10,879 bases of DNA from the NCBI GenBank assembly GCA_947074245.1, contig CAMTOW010000033.1, forward strand, positions 1 to 10,879. The letters are read 5' to 3'. A model generated the notes under the pieces. That model searched no databases and had not been told where the DNA came from. It was given only the letters and a program-made list of their open reading frames with translations. This document shows positions 6,032-10,879 of the stretch, piece after piece. A program made the translations under genes and the position numbers. The DNA comes from an uncultured Bacteroidales bacterium (lineage in GTDB: Bacteria > Bacteroidota > Bacteroidia > Bacteroidales > JAUNSR01). How positions within the stretch are numbered: position 1 is the first letter of the stretch; each line of letters starts with the position of its first letter.

Positions 6032-8590
6032 TTATTGTGTTACAATCACGCTTTGCGCTTTATCGTCTACCGTCACGATGTAGAAACCATCCTGAACCGG
6101 AATCGAATGTTCACCAGCCGAAATCATTTCAGTCTTGATCAAGTTTCCGCTAGCAGAGAATACTTTATACTGAGTAGATTTAACCGTTGTGATGTGGATC
6201 GCTGATTTAACGGTTGTGATATGAATCTGGCTTTTCAATTCTTCATTCGGATTGATAAGGTTTGTCAGGTTATTCACATCAACCAAAACCGGGTTCGAAT
6301 AATCAGAAAGGAATTCGCCTACTTTACCTCTCACGCGGTAGTTATAGACTTTGTCGGTATCAACGTTGTTGATGTAGTGGTTTGTACCGGCAATGTCAGA
6401 ATATACCGATTTTTCATTACCAAACTCTGTGATATGAGACGGTTCGTCTTCGATGTCTCCCGTATACATATTCAACCCAGTCACATAAACGATGCTTTTC
6501 GGTTTGATCACTACATAGCAGTTTTCAGTACCTTTTTTGAAGTTTGTTTTAATCGTAGTTTCTCCGTTGACAATATCATAAGTATATTGTTCGACCACAT
6601 TATTTCCTTTAATATCGGAAGATAGAATAACCGAAATACCGCCATCTGTAGCCGAGTTTGCTTTTAATTTAAAGAAAACAGACAAATGACCACCGATCGA
6701 GGATAGGTCTTGCATCGGGCTTGTCAGATAGCCACCCGCTGAAAGGGAGCCGATCTTAGCCCATTGTCCTGCCTGGAATACACGAGAACCAGCCCATCCC
6801 GGTTGCTGCGTGTAGGTATCAAGGCTTGAAGAGATATCCATTGAGTTTGGAGAGCCAACGCTTCCTTTAATGAATTTGCTGAAATCTTCATATAAGAATC
6901 TTTCGCCCGGAGCAAACGTGTATACATCCAAAACATACGATTCGGCATTTGGCATAGGAGCCCAGTTGGCCATAAAGCCAGCGGTAGTGACTTCGGATGC
7001 ATCGTTTGCAGTAGGAATCGCAATTTCCGGACGAAGGAAATCGAATGTAATGATTCCATCATCTTCAGCAATGCGAGTAACCGGTTTGTCGATCACCGTA
7101 CCATCAAAAAACGCAGCTTTCGGAGTAGAAGTACTTGTAAATTCGGTATTACGCGCAGTGCCCGGATAAACATCGCCCGCCATATCGGTCCAATATGAAT
7201 TGCCGGAAGAAACATTCTGAACATTGTCAGCCGGGAATATCTTCACATATTGTTTGCCTTTGATCGCGTTTACTTTATTTGAATTCCAAATGTAGTTGTC
7301 GTATTTAACGCGTGTAATCAACATTCCGTGGTTTGGCAAATAGCTGTCCCAACCTTCCAACTGTCTGTTTTCGAATGTTATGAATTCATTCTCATCCATT
7401 GGATTATAAAGTACATACGCCTTATTATCTTTTGTAAGGGCACTTAGTTCGATTGATTTTGGTTCGGTCAGTTCTTCCAATTCGATCCAATCAACAAACG
7501 AGCGTTCGAACGCTGAATAGGATGGAGGAGTGCGGCTGTCGTTGAGATAGCAACCGATTCCCATCAAATCCCAATATCCCATCCCAAAGTTGCCACTGTT
7601 GGCCGTATCGTAAAGGTCGGGCAGCCCTAGACAATGGCTGAATTCGTGACAAAACGTACCGATACCGTCGATAACCGAGCCGCTTGATCCGGAAAGTTCG
7701 CAAGAACAAGCATAGCTATCGAAACTCTTACCATCGAGAGTCAGACCTTGGTGGGCGATTGACCATTTGTGCGGCCAAATCGTATTTGCTCCGCCACCTT
7801 GAGCTTCGCCATAACCAGCATAGATGACATAAACCAAGTCGACAATACCGTCTTCATCCAAATCGTAATTGGAGAAATCGACATTGAATTGAGATTTTGC
7901 CAAACGGCAAGCTTCAACGACCATGCCATCCGGATTTTTATCTTGTCCATAATAATCGTTGCCGCCATAATCAGCCATATTCTTGCTCAATTTGACAGGT
8001 CCCACCACATCAAATGTCGGTATGAACTGACCGTGAGATTGAGAAAGGAAATAATCGCGAGCACTTCCGTCTGCGTTGTAGTCGGAATAACCTTCCTGGT
8101 TCATCATGTTGTGAAACGCGGCTTGCGTATGAGCCGGTTTCATTGCCAAGTCATTGAATTCAACCAAAATAATCAAACCACGTACTTCGCCTTGAGTCGG
8201 GAAGTTGCCGATCGCTTTGCTTGATCGCATATAGGGGCTTTGAGCCACTCGGGTAGTAACTCCTTCCTGAAAGTTTTCGTCAGAAACCGAACTTATAAGA
8301 TTATTTTCGGTTTGGGTTCTTTCTGCCGCTTCATGAGCCAGATAATCACTTATCTTAAAATTGCCCTGTTTGTCGACCAAAAGATACCTAAAGGCACCAT
8401 TGTCGTCTTTCTGAACCGGAATGCCATCAGAGGTTCTGTAAAAACTGAAGTTTTCATCTCCACATAATGTAACCTGGATTTTCGTTCCATCCGGTTGAAC
8501 TTTCGTTTCGAAATTTCGCTTTGCCGGCACCGCCATAAGAAGGGACGGGAGGGCCATGGCGAATAAAGCAGCAAGTAGTTTTTTCTTCAT
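6032..8590 (-). CDS. Secreted M6-family metalloprotease with FN3/jelly-roll region and C-terminal sorting-like domain
   Basis: An 852-residue exported protein. Residues 1-20 are a Sec signal peptide (positive MKKK, hydrophobic core, likely cut after LMA). Residues about 21-125 look like a propeptide. The catalytic domain spans about 130-520: VRGLIILVEFND (136-147), a calcium-site-like DLDEDGIVDLVYVIYAG (243-259), the zinc motif HEFSH (315-319, Glu316 catalytic) followed by GLPDLYD (322-328), and MGYWDLMG (337-344). This pattern fits the M6 (immune inhibitor A-like) peptidases. From about 524 a fibronectin type III-like strand set begins, is interrupted by a beta-sandwich of about 140 residues (about 566-708), and seems to resume at 729-772. 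The C-terminus (about 797-852) is a small beta domain ending in GFYIVTVDDKAQSVIV, resembling type IX secretion sorting domains or DUF6383-like tails; this is inference. A nine-residue tandem repeat lies just before it. The role is probably extracellular or surface protein degradation. It appears to be a single-gene unit. Confidence 0.9.
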   Translation of the reverse strand: MKKKLLAALFAMALPSLLMAVPAKRNFETKVQPDGTKIQVTLCGDENFSFYRTSDGIPVQKDDNGAFRYLLVDKQGNFKISDYLAHEAAERTQTENNLISSVSDENFQEGVTTRVAQSPYMRSSKAIGNFPTQGEVRGLIILVEFNDLAMKPAHTQAAFHNMMNQEGYSDYNADGSARDYFLSQSHGQFIPTFDVVGPVKLSKNMADYGGNDYYGQDKNPDGMVVEACRLAKSQFNVDFSNYDLDEDGIVDLVYVIYAGYGEAQGGGANTIWPHKWSIAHQGLTLDGKSFDSYACSCELSGSSGSVIDGIGTFCHEFSHCLGLPDLYDTANSGNFGMGYWDLMGIGCYLNDSRTPPSYSAFERSFVDWIELEELTEPKSIELSALTKDNKAYVLYNPMDENEFITFENRQLEGWDSYLPNHGMLITRVKYDNYIWNSNKVNAIKGKQYVKIFPADNVQNVSSGNSYWTDMAGDVYPGTARNTEFTSTSTPKAAFFDGTVIDKPVTRIAEDDGIITFDFLRPEIAIPTANDASEVTTAGFMANWAPMPNAESYVLDVYTFAPGERFLYEDFSKFIKGSVGSPNSMDISSSLDTYTQQPGWAGSRVFQAGQWAKIGSLSAGGYLTSPMQDLSSIGGHLSVFFKLKANSATDGGISVILSSDIKGNNVVEQYTYDIVNGETTIKTNFKKGTENCYVVIKPKSIVYVTGLNMYTGDIEDEPSHITEFGNEKSVYSDIAGTNHYINNVDTDKVYNYRVRGKVGEFLSDYSNPVLVDVNNLTNLINPNEELKSQIHITTVKSAIHITTVKSTQYKVFSASGNLIKTEMISAGEHSIPVQDGFYIVTVDDKAQSVIVTQ
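6177..6230 (-). repeat. In-frame 27-base tandem duplication in the protease gene
   Basis: Bases 6177-6203 and 6204-6230 are adjacent 27-base copies identical at 21 of 27 positions (21 of the first 24). They encode IHITTVKSA followed by IHITTVKST, at about residues 789-806. The length is nine codons, so the frame is kept. The copies sit at the junction between the FN3-like region and the C-terminal domain. Confidence 0.85.
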
Positions 8591-8811
8591 AAGATGTAAG
8601 TTTGATTCAATTACAAGTATAATAAATAAAATTAATATAATGTATTGTATTTTATTTAAAAGGAATTAATGTATGCGTGTAAAAATGGTTATTGTTTAAA
8701 TGAATATACACTTTATCGCTGTTTATTTTGATTTTGGTGCTGTTATTTAACATATGGTGATTTTTGTACAGGTCGTGTAGTTGATTTTGTTAAAAGTGGG
8801 ATTGAGCTCTT
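8591..8811. other. AT-rich non-coding region upstream of the protease gene
   Basis: There is no open frame of useful length on either strand. The stretch is strongly AT-rich close to the protease start (8600-8660). It probably holds the protease promoter: the minus strand has TATACTTG (8614-8621), one base off TAnnTTTG and 23 bases before the ATG at 8590, but with no -33 TTTG. I see no hairpin or riboswitch-like structure. Confidence 0.4.
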
Positions 8812-8921
8812 CAGGCAGATAACAGAAAATGCTCAGGCGGGAAAATGAAAAAGTACAGGCAGTAAATTTGAAAAAGTCAGGCAGGAAATTTCGAAAAGTC
8901 AGGCAGGAAAATGAGAGTGGG
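8812..8921. repeat. Five tandem 22-base repeats, non-coding
   Basis: Units begin with CAGG at 8812, 8834, 8856, 8878 and 8900, exactly 22 bases apart each time. The rough consensus starts CAGGCAGGAAAWTT, then continues to GAAAAGT. Units 3 and 4 are the most alike; unit 1 and the end of unit 5 are the most divergent. The unit length is not a multiple of three and no frame crosses the array, so it is not protein repeats. It lies between the terminator of the HdeD-like gene and the protease start, about 220 bases upstream of the latter. The function is unknown. Confidence 0.88.
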
Positions 8922-8964
8922 CGATTAAGGGGAAGGCGATATTGAGAAAACGGATATTATCCAT

Positions 8965-8996
8965 AAAAAAAGGTGAGCCTTAGAAGCTCACCTTTT
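8965..8996 (-). terminator. Intrinsic terminator of the HdeD-like gene
   Basis: GGTGAGC (8972-8978) pairs with GCTCACC (8986-8992) around a 7-base loop, extended by four A-T pairs. On the minus strand the stem runs into a seven-T tract. It starts about 20 bases after the stop codon of the HdeD-like gene (9018). Confidence 0.88.
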
Positions 8997-9017
8997 ACCT
9001 ACTCGTATATAAATAGA

Positions 9018-9530
9018 TTATTTTTTCATCATAATCCGATTGACAATGGTAGATACCGCATAAAATAATAACGCAATACCGGCAAAGATCACTAAGACGT
9101 CTAGAGAACCGAATGGATTAATTATCGTGATAATACCCGTAAAGAGAAGAATCGCCGGATAGATATAAGAATAGCCGGCAACATGATATCCGTTTTTCTT
9201 AGCCGATGAATAGAAATTCAGCTGTTGGATGGCCGCGAGAATAAGAATGATCCCGAAAATCCAGATTAGTGGCGTCAGGAACCAGCTTTTGAAAATGAGC
9301 AGTAAAATACCTCCAATCAGATAAATGACCGAAACAAAGGATACGGGATATTTGCGGGCAATCGAATAAATAATCGGGATAACTCCCATCAATACTAAAA
9401 ACCAACCTACGATCACCAGAAATGAATTAACGACGAAATGCGGTGCGATAACCATCAATAAACCCAAAAGAATAGCGATAACTGCCGTTACGATTGGCGA
9501 TGACGTGTTGACTGAGAATGTTTTTTTCAT
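9018..9530 (-). CDS. HdeD-like DUF308 membrane protein
   Basis: A 170-residue, very hydrophobic protein with about six membrane helices (roughly 12-30, 33-56, 62-81, 83-106, 121-137, 142-166). The pattern of a short polar N-terminus, paired helices and a basic C-terminus (NRIMMKK) fits the HdeD/DUF308 family. LLGLLMVIAPHFVVNSFLVI (21-40) followed by a WFLVLMGVIPIIYSI stretch is the typical first repeat of this family. In E. coli, HdeD is linked to acid resistance at high cell density, but the molecular role of most DUF308 proteins is unknown. Acid or envelope stress is a guess by family only. It is divergent from the EamA transporter gene and has its own terminator, so it is probably monocistronic. 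Confidence 0.85.
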   Translation of the reverse strand: MKKTFSVNTSSPIVTAVIAILLGLLMVIAPHFVVNSFLVIVGWFLVLMGVIPIIYSIARKYPVSFVSVIYLIGGILLLIFKSWFLTPLIWIFGIILILAAIQQLNFYSSAKKNGYHVAGYSYIYPAILLFTGIITIINPFGSLDVLVIFAGIALLFYAVSTIVNRIMMKK

Positions 9531-9567
9531 AAGAGAATGAATTAATTGATGTAACCCTTTCGAATTT

Positions 9568-9598
9568 ATAACAAACTATAAATCTAAAGGTTTGTTAT
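9568..9598. promoter_or_regulatory. Inverted repeat in the divergent hdeD-like/eamA intergenic region
   Basis: ATAACAAAC (9568-9576) and GTTTGTTAT (9590-9598) are perfect 9-base arms around a 13-base spacer. The site lies between two divergent genes, where an operator for a dimeric regulator could act on both. On the minus strand it falls in the leader predicted for the HdeD-like gene. It has no T-run following it. Operator function is inferred from position and symmetry only. Confidence 0.4.
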
Positions 9599-9610
9599 TA
9601 TAAAGCAACG

Positions 9611-9618
9611 CAAATATA
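9611..9618 (-). promoter_or_regulatory. Candidate -7 box of the HdeD-like gene
   Basis: The minus strand reads TATATTTG followed by CG, an exact TAnnTTTG match. It is about 80 bases before the ATG at 9530, which would give a leader of about 75 bases, longer than the others in this window and containing the 9568-9598 inverted repeat. No -33 TTTG is seen. Confidence 0.4.
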
Positions 9619-9624
9619 TAAATA

Positions 9625-10542
9625 ATGAAAAATAAAAAAATAGAGGGGCATTTGAGTATGCTAGCCGGAAGAACTTTCGGCGGTTTGAATTCGAATGCTC
9701 TGAAATATTTGCTGCCTTTGTGGATCAGCCCATTGTGTTGCGTTGCGTATCGTCTGGTTTTCGGAGCAATCGTATTTTGGATCATTGGTTTTTTTATAAA
9801 AAATGAGCCCAAGGTAACTATTAGAACCAAAATTGAGATGTTTTTACTCGGGTTGTTCGGTTTATATGCCTACATGATGTTTTATATGTGGGGATTGAGT
9901 CATACGACTCCAGTGTCGAGTTCGATAATCATGGCAATGATTCCGATTTGGGTATTCATCATCCTTCTCTGTTTTCGAAAAGAGCGATTTGATTTTCAGA
10001 AAGGTTTGGGGTTGTTTTTAGGATTATGCGGCGCGTGCGTCAATATTTTCACAAAGAAAGGGGCTCAATATGCTGATGATCCGATGCTGGGTGATTTACT
10101 AACAGTTGTCAGTACGTTGGTATACAGCGGTTATCTTATCCTTAGTCATAATTATTTGAAGAAGGCCGGGGTATTTACTGTAACCAAATGGACTTTTTTA
10201 GGGGGAGCCGTGGGGGCTGTCTTCGCAGTTTTATTCTTGGGGTATGATGTAAAGTTGTTCGAAAGACCTTTTCATTGGTTGCCTATACTGATATTGGGCT
10301 TTGTTTTGATATTCGCAACGGTATTGTCGTACCTATTGCTTCCTATCGGATTGAAATACCTTAAAACAACAGCAGTGGCCATGTATGGGTATTGGGTGGT
10401 GGTGGTATCAACAATCGTTGCATTGATCGCCGGACAAGACAGTTTCAGTTGGTCGATTTTGATTTCGATCGGAATGTTGTGTACGGGAATCTATCTGGTG
10501 GAAAAAAGTGAAGGCGGATTATCCTCCAAAATGACGCATTGA
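9625..10542 (+). CDS. EamA/DMT-superfamily transporter
   Basis: A 305-residue inner-membrane protein with about ten predicted helices in two five-helix halves, the usual size and layout of a drug/metabolite transporter with two EamA domains. The start of the first EamA repeat is seen as KIEGHLSMLAGRTFGGLNS (5-23), and a conserved helix region LSHTTPVSSSIIMAMIPIWV (91-110) precedes the end of the first domain. The second half begins near MLGDLLTVVSTLVYSGYLIL (154-173) and includes LKYLKTTAVAMYGYWVVVVS (243-262). Members export or import small metabolites such as amino acids or nucleobases. The substrate cannot be read from sequence. The first ATG is chosen because the lead-in resembles relatives; Met12 (9658) is a less likely alternative. 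No clear promoter box was found just upstream. Confidence 0.9.
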   Translation: MKNKKIEGHLSMLAGRTFGGLNSNALKYLLPLWISPLCCVAYRLVFGAIVFWIIGFFIKNEPKVTIRTKIEMFLLGLFGLYAYMMFYMWGLSHTTPVSSSIIMAMIPIWVFIILLCFRKERFDFQKGLGLFLGLCGACVNIFTKKGAQYADDPMLGDLLTVVSTLVYSGYLILSHNYLKKAGVFTVTKWTFLGGAVGAVFAVLFLGYDVKLFERPFHWLPILILGFVLIFATVLSYLLLPIGLKYLKTTAVAMYGYWVVVVSTIVALIAGQDSFSWSILISIGMLCTGIYLVEKSEGGLSSKMTH

Positions 10543-10764
10543 GAACATGAAAAAAAGCGATGAAAAAGGAGGAATGTGATTTCTACACAAGAATAGTCGG
10601 AAAAAAAATCATTTTTTTTCAATCATTTTTTTGTGATCCCTTAATTTAAATTATCGCTTTGATTGTTAGAAGTTTTTAATTTTTAAAGAATCAAATTATC
10701 GCGTTTTCGAGGGTGTTTTTGGGCTTGCAAGAGGGGTTGAAGGCGTAAAAAAAATATAGGAAAA
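10543..10764. other. AT-rich intergenic region after the EamA gene
   Basis: No gene is seen. A 21-base palindrome of a G, eight A, T, then C and the reverse (10600-10620) lies 57 bases after the EamA stop codon and is followed by a second ATCA plus T-run (10622-10632). It may act as a weak terminator for the EamA gene, but the stem is almost all A-T pairs. Confidence 0.35.
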
Positions 10765-10795
10765 TTTGTGGGTTTAAGAAATACTACTACCTTTG
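10765..10795 (+). promoter_or_regulatory. Promoter of the tRNA-Pro gene
   Basis: TTTG (10765-10768) and TACCTTTG (10788-10795) are 19 bases apart, a textbook Bacteroidota -33/-7 pair. Transcription should start near 10801, about 30 bases before the tRNA. This is the strongest promoter match in the window. Confidence 0.75.
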
Positions 10796-10831
10796 CATCC
10801 GCAATCGAGAAACAACGGTTGTGAAATTCTT

Positions 10832-10879
10832 CGGGGTGTAGCGCAGTCCGGTTAGCGCACCTGGTTTGGGACCAGGGGG
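10832..10879 (+). tRNA. tRNA-Pro (anticodon TGG), 5' part, cut by the right edge
   Basis: The first 48 bases of a tRNA are present: acceptor strand CGGGGTG (10832-10838), D stem GCGC/GCGC (10841-10844 with 10855-10858), and anticodon stem CCTGG/CCAGG (10860-10864 with 10872-10876) around the loop TTTGGGA. The anticodon is TGG (10867-10869), which reads proline codons. The T arm, acceptor 3' strand and any further tRNAs in the operon lie beyond the window. Confidence 0.93.

Noticed and set aside
6221..6625. 134-codon open frame on the plus strand inside the protease gene, and similar frames at 7769-8224 and 6870-7169
   Set aside because: They are antisense shadows of a gene with clear domains; they have no recognisable domain of their own.
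8812..8921. CRISPR array
   Set aside because: The units are contiguous 22-mers with no unique spacers, and no cas genes are present.
10832..10879. Integration site of a mobile element at the tRNA-Pro gene
   Set aside because: No integrase or att-like repeat is seen inside the window; the 3' half of the tRNA, where attachment usually occurs, is outside it.

Overview
The window is a stretch of ordinary chromosome from a member of the Bacteroidota, most likely the order Bacteroidales. Three things point there: promoter-like boxes of the Bacteroidota type (TAnnTTTG near -7, sometimes with TTTG about 18-19 bases upstream), no clear Shine-Dalgarno sequences, and protein types typical of the group (a secreted M6-like protease with a C-terminal tail, an HdeD/DUF308 membrane protein, an iron-sulfur L-cysteine desulfidase). 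I see no transposase, integrase, phage gene or CRISPR array.

Layout. Bases 1-206 (minus) hold the start of a DEAD-box RNA helicase that runs off the left edge. It diverges from a plus-strand pair at 404-2913: a complete UPF1/IGHMBP2-like superfamily 1 helicase, then a manganese exporter (mntP) 32 bases later. A strong two-way hairpin terminator (2961-3007) separates mntP from a convergent gene for a small zinc-ribbon plus FHA protein (3045-3572, minus). That gene diverges from an L-cysteine desulfidase-like gene (3696-5030, plus) with a well-formed promoter. The desulfidase gene converges on an alpha/beta hydrolase gene (5037-5846 or 5909, minus), with only six bases between the two stop codons and no terminator.

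Next come a hairpin terminator (5979-6018) and a 2559-base minus-strand gene for a secreted M6-family metalloprotease. The 427-base gap upstream of it holds the most unusual non-coding signal in the window: five tandem copies of a 22-base unit (8812-8921) at exact 22-base spacing. The HdeD-like gene (9018-9530, minus) has its own terminator and diverges from an EamA/DMT transporter gene (9625-10542, plus). The window ends inside a tRNA-Pro(TGG) gene preceded by a textbook Bacteroidota promoter.

The genes do not form one pathway. They are mostly single-gene units: RNA/DNA helicases, metal and metabolite transport, cysteine breakdown, one secreted protease and one signalling-type FHA protein. 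I do not see a convincing new multi-gene system. The best leads are the 22-base array, the domain architecture and short duplication in the protease, and the stand-alone zinc-ribbon/FHA protein.
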